Source: Mesorhabditis belari (lineage: Eukaryota > Nematoda > Chromadorea > Rhabditida > Rhabditidae). Taken from it: 64,000 nucleotides of DNA. A program made the translations under genes and the position numbers. The notes beneath the pieces are model-generated. The model did no database searches. It was not told the origin of the DNA and worked only from the letters and a program-made list of their open reading frames with translations. The first letter of the stretch is position 1, and the number at the start of each line of letters is the position of its first letter. The stretch spans positions 372,001-436,000 of the forward strand of contig CAUEEP010000889.1 in assembly GCA_958450365.1 (NCBI GenBank), given 5' to 3'. Of this stretch, positions 45,801-57,415 are shown one piece after another.

Positions 45801-48800
45801 AGCCTAGTTATTAGTCTAGCAAATGGGAAGAGAATTCTTTTATTATTTGTACGCCTTTCTAGAATCATTGGAGTTTCATTTGGAAAACTTGTTTAAAATA
45901 ATTAAAATGATTAAAATGATTCAGATGATTAAAATGATTCAGAATGATTAAAATGATTAGAATGATTAGAATAATTAAAATGATCAAAAACTCATCTAGA
46001 ACGTCTATTCGATCCTATTCGATCAAGGAATTAGCGCCAGAAAACGGATATTTAATGTTACTAACACTGAATACTAAAACTAGCTATCATTAATCTTTTC
46101 TTTCTAGAATTCTAGATTTCTAGATTTCTAGATTACTAGATTTCTAGATTACTAGATTTCTAGATTACTAGATTTCTAGATTTCTAGATTTCTAGATTAC
46201 TAGATTTCTAGATTTCTAGATTTCTAGATTTCTAGATCTCTGGATTTCTAGATCTCTGGATTTCTAGATTTCTAGATTTCTAGATTTCTAGATCTCTGGA
46301 TTTCTAGAATTCTAGAATTCTAGATTTCTAGATTTCTAGATTTCTAGATTTCTAGATTCCTAGATTTCTAGATTCCTAGATTACTAGATTTCTAGATTCC
46401 TAGATTTCTAGATTTCTAGATTACTAGATTTCTAGATTTCTAGATCTTTCTAGATCTTTCTAGATCTTTCGCGCAAACAAACCTCGACAAGCGATCACGA
46501 AATTTGCTCCATCAACTCGCACAGTGTCACTAAATGGAAAGAACTAAATCACCTAGAAACTAGATGACTAAACTAAACTCGGCCTTTATAAAATCCCTTT
46601 TTAAAGCCAAGCTAGCTTTTTTTTCAAACCGAATTCTGCAATTGTGGAAGGCACAAAGTAAATATAGTTGATTAAAAATCATTTTTAATGATTTTAAAAT
46701 TTTCGGGGTTTGCTGATTAAAGAGAATCTTTTCTTTAAAAAAAAAAGAAATTTTTTCTTTTCTTCAAAACCCAAACACAGCTTGAATAACTATATTCTTT
46801 TTGAATTGTGCCTTCCATAATGTCAGAATTCATTCTCAGAAAGTCGATTAGCCTTCTATAACGCTTCTTTAAAACCCCGGTTTAGTTACGCAACATAACT
46901 TCGGTTCCGGGAATCGGTTCCGGGGTCTATTCGCCGATTTCTCTACTTAAATCACTGCTGTGCGTGCCAGATCCAACGAAAAACTCCTTTTCTACAAGAT
47001 TCTTAAATTCTAGTGGCTAGTTTTTGTCATGAATTGGAAATCAACTTCTCGAAGTGCCACTGGATCAATTTCCTGTGAGCGATTCGTCGATCGAGCAAGA
47101 ATTGCGGTAAATTGTCGAAAGAAATCGTTTCATTTGTGCCTTTTGATCGCTTTGCATTCTCCTAAAAATGAGTAAAGTTTTAAGGAAAATAAAAAACGGC
47201 AAAAAAAAAAGATGAATTTAAAAATTCTAATCTTTAAATATTTCAAATTCATTTCATTTTTCGTCTCCCAAAAAGCCACCCTCGTAAAAATCGCGTAGAA
47301 AGTTAGCGCTTCGCCTCGTCGACCCATAGCAATGATCCCGAGTTTCAAGCCTAAAAAGTCGACGCTTTTTTTTGGGTACTGTAGGATAGGCTTGATCTAG
47401 AAATGTGCAAAAAGTAGTCTAGAGTAACCTAGAGTAATCTAGAGTGGTCTACAGTAGTCTAGAGTAGTCTAAAGTAGTCTACAATAGGCTGCAATAGGCT
47501 ACAGTAGTCTAGAGTAGTCTAGAGTAGTCTACAATAGGCTACAATAGGCTACAGTAGTCTACAATAGTCTAGAGTAGTCTACAATAGGCTACAATAGGCT
47601 ACAGTAGTCTACAATTGTCTAGAGTAGTCTAGAGTAGTCTACAGTAGTCTAGAGTAGTCTACAATAGGCTACAGTAGTCTACAATTGTCGAGAGTAGTCT
47701 AGAGTAGTCTAGAGTAGTCTAGAGTAGTCTACAGTAGTCTACAATAGGCTACAGTAGTCTACAATAGTCTGGAGTAGTCTACAATAGGCTACAATAGTCT
47801 AGAGTAGTCTACAATTGTCTAGAGTAGTCTAGAGTAGTCTACAGTAGTCTAGAGTAGTCTACAATAGGCTACAGTAGTCTACAATTGTCGAGAGTAGTCT
47901 AGAGTAGTCTAGAGTAGTCTAGAGTAGTCTACAGTAGTCTACAATAGGCTACAGTAGTCTACAATAGTCTGGAGTAGTCTACAATAGGCTACAATAGTCT
48001 AGAGTAGTCTACAATTGTCTAGAGTAGTCTAGAGTAGTCTACAGTAGTCTACAATGGTCTAGAGTAGTTTACAATAGGCTACAATAGGCTACAGTAGTCT
48101 ACAATAGTCTAGAGTAGTCTAGAGTAGTCTACAATAGGCTACAGTAGCTTAGAGCATTGGAACACTTCTATCTTTTGTTCTACCAACTTGATCAACATCT
48201 CCTCCCATTCCTCGACTTCTTTCCAAGTTTTTGGCACTTTTTTCGTAATGTAATTGACTGGCCAATACTAGAAATGAATAGAAATCAAGTTTTAAAGTTT
48301 CTTTTTCAAAAATCACCTCAGTTTGAATAAATTCGAAAGATCGCAAAGCGTGGATCAACTCAGAGTCTGCCGGGAAAGTCTTTGCCGGCTCGAACGAGGG
48401 AACCATTTGGGAGAGACCTGGAAAAGAACCGATCGATCAGATCTAGACTACAGTAACCCTGACCTGATCCCTGAAAAGTCACTAAGCTTGGCTTAACTAA
48501 GCTTAGCTCAACTCTAGAGCCTGTTTTGCATACCCAAGACTCCGCCAAACCAAGTCAGGCTACTGATCTTGGAACTGGGACTGCAGCACTCCTGGACTAA
48601 ATAGCTCTTGTCCTTGGGGTCCTTAGGACTTGGTCCTTGGGTCCTTAAGACTTAGTCCTTGGGACACAAAAGAGTCCTTGGGGCTGCCAGTAGCTTCTGA
48701 GGCTTTGATCTAACTGTTTTACAGCCCTCCAGCCCAGTTAACTAAGCTAAGCTACTGGTCAGACACAAGTTTACTTGCTCACTCACCAATCCCGGCCATT

Positions 48801-51800
48801 GTGTACATCACACAACAAATGAGAACGATTAGTAGACGGCCAATTGGAGAATAGAACACGTCGACGAGGTGGGCCCAGGTGGGGAGCCTGGAAAATTGAA
48901 AATGAAGGCAAATTTTGATGTTAAGTGCCCTAGTGAGTTCCAGACTAGACCTGGAAGACGGGAAAATTGAAAATAAAGTCAAATTTCGACGTTAAATACC
49001 CTAGTGCCTTCCAGATTAGACCTGGGAAATGAGAAAATAGAAAATGAAGGCAAATTTCAGTGTCAAAGGCTCTAGTGGGTTCCAACTTAAACCTCAAAGC
49101 CATCAGACTTTGGGAATTAACGCTCAGCTTTTCTATATCGTTAGGTACTCTTTCTGGGCTACTGTAGAAGCTACTGTACTACTTTGGCTTTCTTGTTTAC
49201 CATTTCATTTCATTCTCCACATTTTTCGTTTCCTTTTTTTCGTCAAAGAACAACACCATGATTGGAGTGAAAATGGCAAACTCGTAGATGAGATCGAGGA
49301 AAACGGCAAGAGTCGTGCCAAGGCAGAAAGTGCTCATCTGGAAATTGATTAGAGAAGAACTATTAGAGAATAGCTATTAGAGAAGAACTAATTATTGCTT
49401 CCGCTTACCTGCGGAGACGGATTGCTGATACCGATGCCGAAAGCGAGCGTGTTTGTGACTGAAATTGGATAATGAAGTGGCTTGATCCACAAGAGTTTGT
49501 AAACAATTTACTTGATGTAACAGCCATGCTTGGACCGACGTGATGGAAGATCATTTCGAGAACTTCATTTGCTCTGCAATTGTCATGGAATTGTCATGGA
49601 ATTGTCATGGAATTGTCTTTTTAAACAAATCAACCATTTCCTCACCTAAGATGGCATCTTTCTTTCCTCACTTTCCGCCATTGATGAAGCAAGAGGAAAG
49701 CGTCGTCGACTCCTGAAGTTCAATTGAGTAGTTGAAGCAATTGGCCTTGACTTTATTGGCTTTGCCTTTCTTGGCCTTGCCTTTCTTGGCCTTGACTTTC
49801 TTGGCTTTGCCTTTATTGGCTTTGCCTTTCTTGGCCTTGCCTTTCTTGGCTTTGACTTTCTTGGCCTTGACTTTCTTGGCTTTCTTTTTGGCTTTGACTC
49901 ACCGATGCCGAGCACTAAAAACGGTGTGATGCACATCATCGAATTCACGCGAACACCCAGCCAACCGAGTAGAGAAAAAGTGGATAGAGTGGCCAACATT
50001 GGGGAAAGCACAGCACCGATTGTCATCAAGATCTGCAAGGGTTTGGCATTTCAGAGACTTCAGCTAGACGATTATCGATAGAGTTTCATCAAGCTTTGTA
50101 ACCAAAAAAGCTCCTTGTTCTCAGCTTTATCTACACTGATTTTGATCGGCAAATTGGCCAAACGGCTAATCGGCCAATCGACCAAACGGCCAAGCGGCCA
50201 GTCGACCAAACGGCCAAGCGGCTAATCGGCCAATCGACCAAACGGCCAAACGGCCAAGCGGCCAAGCGGCCAAGCGGCCAAGCGGCTAATCGGCCAATCG
50301 ACCAAACGGCCAAGGCCAAGCGGCCAAGGGCTAATCGGCCAATCGGCCAAACGGCCAAGCGGCCAAGCGGCCAGTCGACCAAACGGCCAAGCGGCTAATC
50401 GGCCAATCGACCAAACGGCCAAACGGCCAAGCGGCCAAGCGGCCAAGCGGCCAAGCGGCTAATCGGCCAATCGACCAAACGGCCAAGCGGCCAAGCGGCC
50501 AAGCGGCTAATCGGCCAATCGGCCAAACGGCCAAGCGGCCAAGCGGCCAGTCGACCAAACGGCCAAGCGGCTAATCGGCCAAACGGCCAAGCGGCCAATC
50601 AGCCAATCAAACAAACGGTCAAGCGGCCAATCGACCAAACGGCCAATCGACCAATCAACCAATCAACCAATCGACCAAATTGACTCAAATTTAACCCAAA
50701 CAAACCCATCTAGAATACCCAATTCCTTCGGATTCGAGCTTCAATCATATTGAGATTAAGAATGTAACTAAAATCTGACTCTAGCTAACTCACTCGACTC
50801 TTCCATGTCAAATGTCGAAGCATTGCCAGCATAAACATCACCATTAAAACACCGCCAAGGATGAAGAGCTTCAGAGAGAGCAACGTGCCGCGAAGCATTT
50901 CCGCGTTCGCTACCTAAGAGACCAGATCATATCAAAGCTCGAATCGTTTGTAAACGGTTTTGCGAACCTGATCCCCGAACATCTCAATGCTGAAGCGTTG
51001 ACTGAAATTATCACCGAGAAACTCGTTGAAGAGACCTAACTCGATGGCTTCTAAAGAAAGGACTAGCATAGGACGGTCAAAACTTTAAGAAACTCTTTAG
51101 ACTTATTTGAAATGGTAGATATGCCTTGTGACTTCCAGAATGTCCAAATTCATTCGCAAAAATTAATTCTCGGTTTGGGGAGGGCTTTTTGAAGGCCGGT
51201 TTAGTTACGCAGCTATGACCAAAACTTTTCTAAGGCCGCTAAAGATTATCTGAAATGCTAGATATGCCTTGTGCCTTCCAGAATGTCCAAATTCACTTAG
51301 AAAAATTAATTCTCGCTTTAGGAAGCCCTTTTTGAGGGCCGGTTTAGTTACCCAACCATCACCAAAACTTTAGAAGCTCAGTAGACATTATTTGAAATGG
51401 TAGATATGCCTTGTGACCTCCAGAATGTCCAAATTCACTTGCAAAAATTAATTCTCGCTTTGGGAAGCGCTTTTTTGAAGGCCGGTTTATTTACCCAGCT
51501 ATGACCAAAATTTTTCTAAAGCCGCTAAAGATTATACGAAATGGTAGATATGCCTTGTGACCTCCAGAATTTGAGAAATAAAAATCAGTTTAGTTTGTGG
51601 TTTGGAAAATATTGGTAAAAAAGCTGAGGTCGAAGAACTCACCCAATTTCTTCCTTTGCGTATAGTTCTCGGCTTTGCTCATATACCAAAGTGCGATGAA
51701 GCGACTCGTTTTCATTGGTACATTCTGCAAAAAAAGATTTTCAATGATTCAATCTGTATCAATCGGTTTCTAAAGCTAGTACTATTGCGATCCAATTGGT

Positions 51801-54800
51801 TTGGGTAACTGAACCGAGAGCAGTTGACAATTCCGTTTCTAGAGAAACGGGCTACGGTTATAAACAAGCTACGGTTACAAACAAGCTACTGGTTATAAAC
51901 AAGCTACGGTTACAAACAAGCTACGGCTACAAACAAGCTACTGGTTACAAACAAGCTACGGTTACAAACAAGCTACTGGTTACAAACAAGCTACGGTTAT
52001 AAACAAGCTACTGGTTACAAAAAGCTACGGTTATAAACAAGCTACTGGTTACAAACAAGCTACGGTTACAAACAAGCTACTGGCTACAAACAAGCTACTG
52101 GTTACAAACAAGCTACGGTTATAAACAAGCTACTGGTTACAAACAAGCTACGGTTACAAACAAGCTACTGGTTACAAAAAAGCTACTGGTTCAGTTACCC
52201 AAGTTGATTGGTCCAACCATTGGTTGATTGATTGGTTAACTGATTAACTCAATTACGCAAGTTTTCTAACCCACTTTGTTTCCAACGCTTAACCCGTCGT
52301 TAACCATGAAAAAATGAGTGGCCAAATGGAGTTTGTGATGAGAAATTTGGGCAATCGGATAGTTGAGATTGAAATTGGGAACGAGGCCGACGAGGGGATG
52401 GATTTGCTAAAGGAATTGTTGACAAGAGAAACTCAAACTTAGTGACATGCACGAAACTTAGTGCCCAGCGGCGACCGAAGCTCTCAAAAAACGCCTGGCT
52501 TCTATGTCCTACTACCTTTACATATCCCAGCATTGCATTCAAATCCTCTCCACTCCACGTTTCGTCAAATTTCGTTGTCTCATTCTCCTTGAAAGATGTG
52601 CTAAAGTTTCGCACAAAGGCATCAAGACGAGTAATCTGAAACAATGATTTACAGCTTATTAGCACCTCTATTTTACTCTGTGACTTCCAGAATGGCATAA
52701 TTTATTTGAAAAAAAATTAATTCTTGACTTGGGAAGCGCTTTTTGAGGGCCGGTTTAGTTACGCAACCATGACCAAAATTTTTCTAAGGCTGTTAAAGAT
52801 TATCTGAAATGCTAGATATGCCTTGTGACTTCCAGAATGTCCAAATTCACTTGCAAAAATTAATTCTCGGTTTGGGAAGCGCTTTTGCTGCGCCGGTTTA
52901 GTTACCCAGCTATGACCAAAATTTTTCTAAAGCCACTAAAGACTAGACGAAATGCTAGATATGCCTTGTGACCTCCAGAATTTCAAAATCAACTGGTAAA
53001 ATCAATTCTCGGTTTGGGGAGGGCTTTTTTGAAGGCCGGTTTAGTTACGCAGCTATGACCAAAACTTTAGAAGCTCAGTAGACATTATTTGAAATGGTAG
53101 ATATGCCTTGTGACTTCCAGAATGTCCAAATTCACTTGCAAAAATTAATTCTCGACTTGGGAAGGACTTTTTCGGGCGCCGGTTTAACCCAAATTGAAGA
53201 GGATGCATTTATGAAAGTTGCCGATTGATAAGGATGAAAGTAATGAAATTAAATGCAAAGTCCAACCTCGTCAAACAATTCCCCGTCAACTGTAATCGTT
53301 GTTTCGTTCGAATTGCGTTTCGGCGTCGCTAAAATCACCCAAATCTCCAATCCCTCGAATGGTAGATGATAGTAGTCGGCGAAAGTCTGCAAATACATTT
53401 TTCTAAAACGTGTCCACTTACCGTAACTTCTAATCTGGATATCACACTACATTTTGGCTACATTAATTCCTTATCTGGATATCACACGACATTTTGGCTA
53501 CAGTAATCCCTTACCTAGATATCACACGACATTTTGGCTACAGTAATCCCCTATCTGGATATCACCCTACATTTTGTATACGATAGAAAAAGGAAATTCG
53601 ACACAGAGATGATCGTGAGTTCTTGACTGTTCACGATTCGCAAACCTTGAATTCGGCAGCTGATCTGCCATCTCTTTGCGCAAACCCTCGCCGCACGTCA
53701 CTCTCAATTTGAAGAGGATTGAAGAAATAGAATGAGTGAAGTGGTGAAAGAAAAACGAAAATGCAGAGCAGACTCAGCAATGGATGAGAGCCTGGAAATG
53801 GGGTTAGGTTTTTTTTTCAACTCGATTTTTCTCGGCATCCTTTCAAGATTTTACGATTCTCCAAAAGAAAAGTCTCAAACTGGAGTGCAACTTAGAGTTT
53901 TGAAAGCCCAAAAACCGAGCTCACCCAAAGCCAAGCTCACTCAAAACCGAGCTCACCCAAAGCCAAGCTCACTCAAAACCGAGCTCACCCAAAGCCAAGC
54001 TCACTCAAAACCGAACTCACCCAAAGCCAAGCACAATCGCTGCAGCCCCCTGTCGCGCCATCGCCAAATCGCCAAACCATTCAAGTGATTCGAATCAGTG
54101 GACGCGGTTGAGCTTTCGCTTTCCGATGATCGAGTCGACGATTTGAGAAGCTCCTTTTCTGAGATGTCGGCAAGCAAAGAACGATCGAGTCTAAAAGAGT
54201 CTTTGATGTGTCCGGTTCAATTACCCAACTTGGCCCAAAGTTAATTTTAGTGGTTGAAATTATCAGAAGTTGTATGTGTGCTTTCCAGAATGGCTAGAAC
54301 CAGTGGCAAAAATTTTATTCCGATTCGGTGAGCGCTTTTCAGAGCCCCAGTTTAGTCACCCAACTCGACCAAGACCGCGAGAAAGTGTCTCTAGCCTTTT
54401 CTAACCTAGCTCAATTTTCGTTATGTGTTCCAGAATGGCTAGAACCAGTGGAAAAAAAATGAATGCCGCCCCGGGAAACGCTTTTCAGAGCCCCAGTCTA
54501 GTCACCCAACAATGACCAAAATTTTAGAAAACGCATTAAGCATTTTCTGAAATGATAGATATGCCTTGTGCCTTCCATAATGCTCAAAAACATTTACAAA
54601 AAATTGACTGCTTTTCGGGGAGCGGTTATCGAGGCGCCGGTTTAGTTACGCAACTCGATCAAGACCGCGAGAAAGTGTCTCTAGCTCTTTCTAACCTAGC
54701 TCAATTTTCCTTGTGCATGCCAGATTCACCAGATCAACCAGATGAATTCTTTAAAAAAAATCCAGAACCTCAAAATCCCTACCGAAAATCGGCTCGCGGC

Positions 54801-54805
54801 AGCAT
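42853..54805 (-). CDS. ptr: Patched-related (PTR) sterol-sensing-domain membrane protein
   Basis: Exons: 54805-54783, 54190-54021, 53791-53646, 53386-53267, 52635-52516, 52406-52275, 51724-51643, 51050-50968, 50913-50794, 50032-49903, 49712-49646, 49573-49512, 49458-49409, 49337-49201, 48887-48787, 48417-48317, 48267-48143, 47350-47280, 47139(or 47161)-47046, 46529-46483, 44958-44828, 44649-44529, 43941-43800, 43762-43702, 43258-43172, 42924-42853. With 47139 the frame closes at 864 aa. Nematode PTRs are RND-type proteins linked to moulting and trafficking. Seen: SHPLLSLLCIFVF (TM1), ESDVRRGFAQRDGRSA, the SSD with GIGVDDAFLLLHQWRK (TM4 GxxxD), NTLAFGIG, the second half with LPTWAHLVDVFYSP, MLGFLSLWGCGLDP, AIGFSVDFSAHICYHH (TM10 GxxxD) and C-terminal GLFHGLILIPLILSLF. 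The short start exon (MLPRADF) is the least certain, and so are the 48143 and 47139 borders. Confidence 0.9.
43385..44500. repeat. About 144-bp modules with GTGCGTGCCAGATT core, PTR introns
   Basis: GGTTTAGTTACCCAAC (GATTTAG at one) recurs at 43398, 43542, 43998, 44132, 44265 and 44409. Spacings are 144, 134, 133 and 144 within runs, and the runs are interrupted by exons. Each unit carries CACTGTTGTGCGTGCCAG. Confidence 0.9.
44900..45310. repeat. Duplicated piece of a PTR exon with its acceptor
   Basis: TGATTTCAGCTCTTCGATTC through GGAAAACTGAATAGAAA at about 44926-44990 recurs at about 45248-45308. The first copy is the start of exon 21 plus acceptor. The second holds only about 30 exon bases and then runs into unrelated intron. 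Confidence 0.9.
45048..45142. repeat. 12-bp array (GACCTACAAAGC), PTR intron
   Basis: Seven units, between the two exon-piece copies. Confidence 0.95.
45300..45600. repeat. Two adjoining arrays, 12-bp then 18-bp, PTR intron
   Basis: GGAAAAGGAAAG units (45300-45438) switch directly to CGACCTACGACCTACAGT units (45439-45600). The second resembles the 45048 array. Confidence 0.94.
46105..46472. repeat. 8-bp array (TAGATTTC), PTR intron
   Basis: About 44 units ending next to the donor of exon 20 (46483). Confidence 0.95.
47395..48150. repeat. 10-bp array (TAGTCTAGAG/TAGGCTACAA), PTR intron
   Basis: About 75 units. A stretch of about 190 bp is repeated in order (47590-47790 and 47810-48010), showing higher-order duplication. 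It runs up to, and may supply, the donor of exon 17. Confidence 0.95.
48925..49085. repeat. 71-bp half-modules with GTGNNNTCCAG core, PTR intron
   Basis: GTGAGTTCCAG, GTGCCTTCCAG and GTGGGTTCCAA at 48933, 49004 and 49075: spacing exactly 71 and 71. Confidence 0.9.
49739..49895. repeat. 18-bp array (TTGGCCTTGCCTTTC), PTR intron
   Basis: About nine units between exons 10 and 11. Because it is open, it falsely joins the two exons in one reading frame. Confidence 0.94.
50145..50690. repeat. 8-bp array (GGCCAAGC and variants), PTR intron
   Basis: About 65 units, GGCCAAAC, GGCTAATC, GACCAAAC, GGCCAGTC, in ordered blocks that recur (50155-50285 and 50365-50475). Confidence 0.95.
51130..51560. repeat. 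143-bp modules, PTR intron 7
   Basis: GCCGGTTTAGTTA recurs at 51198, 51341 and 51484 (GGTTTA positions), spacing 143 and 143. Each unit carries GTGACTTCCAGAATGTCC or a near relative. Confidence 0.93.
51840..52195. repeat. 17/18-bp array (ACAAACAAGCTACGGTT), PTR intron
   Basis: About twenty units alternating CTACGGTT and CTACTGGTT. Confidence 0.95.
52670..53200. repeat. 143-bp modules, PTR intron 4
   Basis: GGTTTA at 52752, 52895, 53038 and 53181: three spacings of exactly 143. Same family as 51130-51560. Confidence 0.94.
53425..53580. repeat. 40/41-bp array with TCTGGATATCAC core, PTR intron
   Basis: Cores at 53433, 53474, 53514 (CCTAGATATC) and 53554, with ATTTTGGCTACAGTAATCCC between. 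Confidence 0.92.
53920..54030. repeat. 32-bp array over the exon 2 donor of PTR
   Basis: CTCACCCAAAGCCAAGCTCA plus CTCAAAACCGAG repeated three to four times. The true donor GTGAGT of exon 2 is one unit of the array, so the GT copies in the other units are decoys. Confidence 0.9.
54270..54735. repeat. About 144-bp modules, PTR intron 1
   Basis: Cores GTGCTTTCCAGAATGG, GTGTTCCAGAATGG, GTGCCTTCCATAATG and GTGCATGCCAGATT at about 54279, 54425, 54568 and 54713. Confidence 0.9.
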
Positions 54806-55734
54806 CGGAAGCTAGTGAAGATTTCAAATGAAAAAAAAAGTCAAATTTCGTTAAATCTCAAAACTGTTCGCGTGCCAATACTAAGAGATTTTCGAGTCTC
54901 AAAAAGTCTCAAAAAGGCGTGACTTGTTTACGTAAACCCTTTGTGGTTTACGGTTTACGGGTTTACGTAAACAAGTCACAAGGGTTTACGTAAACAAGTC
55001 ACAAGGGTTTACGTAAACAAGTCACGCCTTTTTGAGACTTTTTACTCGAAAATCTCTTGTGTGTCGTTAAAAATCAAAATTTTCAAAAACGGTCACCACC
55101 GACACAAAAACAACAAAATTTTGTGAAAATTTTCTCAAAATCGTCGTTTTTTTTTTTTTTTCTGGTGATGCTGGAGCGCACTGAACGGGTTTCTCTCTGA
55201 AAAATCTCTCGTTTATAATTTTTGAGCACTCAAGAAACGCGTGCCGTCTTCACTCTCTCAATGCACTTTTTGTGTTGCTCAAAAATAACAAAAATTTTTT
55301 CCTAGTTTTCTAGTTTTCGAGTTTTCGAGTTTTCGAGTTTTCGAGTGTTTTTGGTAAACTTAATGGGGTTTTCAAGTGTGAATTTAACGATCAATTTGCA
55401 AAAAAAAAAAGAATAAATAAAACATCGATGAGCGCGAAATTCTCTAGCAAGCAAAAATGAGATGAAAGATGAAAAATCCAAATCCAAAAGCAAATTCAAT
55501 AAAATAAAATATATTTAATCGTTCTGCATGTCAAAGAGTTTGATTTTGAGATTTTGAGCTGCCTTTACGCTTATAAATCATTTTTGAAGAGTTCCGCCAA
55601 CTCCTTCGCGTAAACCCAAAATGCCCTCACTAGGCTGGGATTTTATGTCAAAGTATTTTATGCGAAACTCCTTCGCGTAAACCTAAAATGCCCATGTGAG
55701 CGGTAAAGAGTAAGTAAGAGACTCGAGCACAATG
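54806..55734. other. Region upstream of PTR, no gene seen
   Basis: Includes a short array with GTTTACGTAAAC palindromes (about 54930-55045) inside an inverted repeat (GACTCGAAAATCTC-like arms near 54890 and 55045), TCGAGTTT units at 55312-55345, and AT-rich DNA. May hold the PTR promoter. Confidence 0.5.
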
Positions 55735-56052
55735 CAATCTATGCCCCAGAATTGCCTCACAATGCCCCACAATCTATGCCCCACAATGCCCCACAATCTA
55801 TGCCCAACAATGCCCCACAATCTATGCCCAACAATGCAATCTATGCCCCAGAATTGCCCCACAATGCCCCACAAACTATGCCCCACAATGCCCCACAATC
55901 TATGCCCCACAATGCCCCACAATCTATGCCCAACAATGCCCCACAATCTATGCCCAACAATGCAATCTATGCCCCAGAATTGCCCCACAATGCCCCACAA
56001 TCTATGCCCCACAATGCCCCACAATCTATGCCCCACAATGCAATCTATGCCA
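55735..56052. repeat. Minisatellite of CAATCTATGCCCCA/CAATGCCCCA units
   Basis: Mixed 10- and 14-bp units, also with AGAATTG variants, in a recurring block of about 130 bp. Confidence 0.94.
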
Positions 56053-56334
56053 AACGCAATTGCAAACTATGCCATTGGCGCCCTCTACGCCATGAAAAAT
56101 CATCTAAAAGTAGATTTACTTTATTTTTGCAAACCTTAAGCCAGTCAAAGCATCCGGTGGAGTGGACAGCGGCATAAATTCACTGACTCCTATGTAGCTA
56201 TGGCGAAAAGCAATCCCCCATCTAGTTACAATGACCATCCATTTTGGCATAAAAATCGCGCCGAGTTCCCTACGGTACCCTGGTCTTACCTATAACATAT
56301 ATAAAACCCCATAATGATTATAGCTTTACAAAAT

Positions 56335-56702
56335 AGCATCAAAGTACCTCCTTATACCCCGATTACTTCAATCGAGCGGGCTTTCAGCAAAGTCACACGA
56401 ATCTTCTCCGATTCTCGAAAAAGCGTCGGCTGTCACAGCAATCGCCCAGAGTCGTCTGGGCGATTGCTGTTCATCGCTACGGCCCTTACAAATTCCGCTA
56501 GGTCTTACTTTAAGACCAGTTTACGCAGTTTGAGTTTTGAGAAAAATTTAGCATTATCATCAAGAATTCCCCATCTATTTTGTACGAAGAAAAGCAGTTA
56601 GCCCTAACGGAAATGGCCCTAGCAGGATGCTCATTGGAGGCTGAATCACTGTCTGAAGGAGAATCTAGTGATGAGGAAGATTTTATATCTATGGAATTAT
56701 AA
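56335..56702 (+). pseudogene. hAT-family transposase C-terminal relic
   Basis: One frame encodes a piece like the hAT dimerisation domain: PITSIERAFSKVTRIFSDSRKS followed by RLLFIATAL (family pattern SERxFSxxGxIxSxxRxxLxxxxxxxLLFI). A stop follows near 56600, then a further acidic tail (LSEGESSDEEDF) in another segment up to 56702. No N-terminal part, no TIRs. An unusual 16-bp-arm hairpin interrupts it at 56435-56470. Confidence 0.6.
56435..56470. repeat. Perfect hairpin, 16-bp arms, 4-nt loop
   Basis: ACAGCAATCGCCCAGA, loop GTCG, then the exact complement. GC-rich in an AT-rich setting. Confidence 0.95.
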
Positions 56703-57134
56703 AGAAAATTTACCTTTTTATAGTTGTTGATCTTTGTTCATTTGTTGTTAAATTATTGTTTTTCCTCTATTTCTTTTTCTTTTTTTACTAAAAAAAGCAA
56801 ACTGAACCCCGGTATTTTGTTAAACTATACAAGAAAAAAAAGAAACCCGTCCTCGTAAAGCTGCCGCGTTGCTTGTCATTCTAGTCTCCTTGAAAGTCGC
56901 AAGAGCGTAAGAGAGTCCACAGCAACAACCCCTGCTCATCTGAATGGAGATTTGAGCTATTTAAATTCATAAATCCTATTTATTGGCTTTATTTTCAAAT
57001 CCCTATGATTTTATGGAAAGAAATTTGATGATAAACTTTTTTTCTTTTTTTTGAATGCCTTCAAGAGATGGTTTTCTCTTTAAATTCAATGCCAAGGACA
57101 GCTTTTCTTAAAGCAAAAAGAGTCAACTTTATCG
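56703..57134. other. AT-rich DNA, no gene seen
   Basis: Homopolymer-rich, no exon-like structure. Confidence 0.5.
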
Positions 57135-57415
57135 TCATTCTTTCTTTCTTCCTTTCTTTCGTTCTTCCTTTTCTTCCTTTCTTTCTTCCTTTCGTCCTTT
57201 CGTCCTTCTTTTCTTTCTCCCTTCCTCTCTTCCTTTCTCCCTTTCTTCCTTCCTCTCTCCCTTTCTCCATTTCTTCCTTCCTCTCTTCCTTTCACCCTTT
57301 CTTTCTTCCTCTCTTCCTTTCGTCCTTCTTTTCTTTCTCCCTTCCTCTCTTCCTTTCTCCCTTTCTTTCTTCCTCTCTTCCTTTCTCCCTTTCTTTCCTT
57401 TCCTTCACTCCAGAA
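57135..57415. repeat. CT-rich microsatellite (CTTTCTTC, CTCTTCCTTTC)
   Basis: Pyrimidine-only for almost 280 bp, with an internal repeat of about 110 bp (57188 and 57310). Confidence 0.94.

Noticed and set aside
49646..50038. 130-codon minus-strand frame with Lys-Pro-Arg repeats
   Set aside because: Two PTR exons joined by the open 18-bp intronic array. The splice sites and SSD motif show the array is intron.
55732..56177. 117-141-codon frames rich in Met-Pro-His-Asn
   Set aside because: Minisatellite translation.
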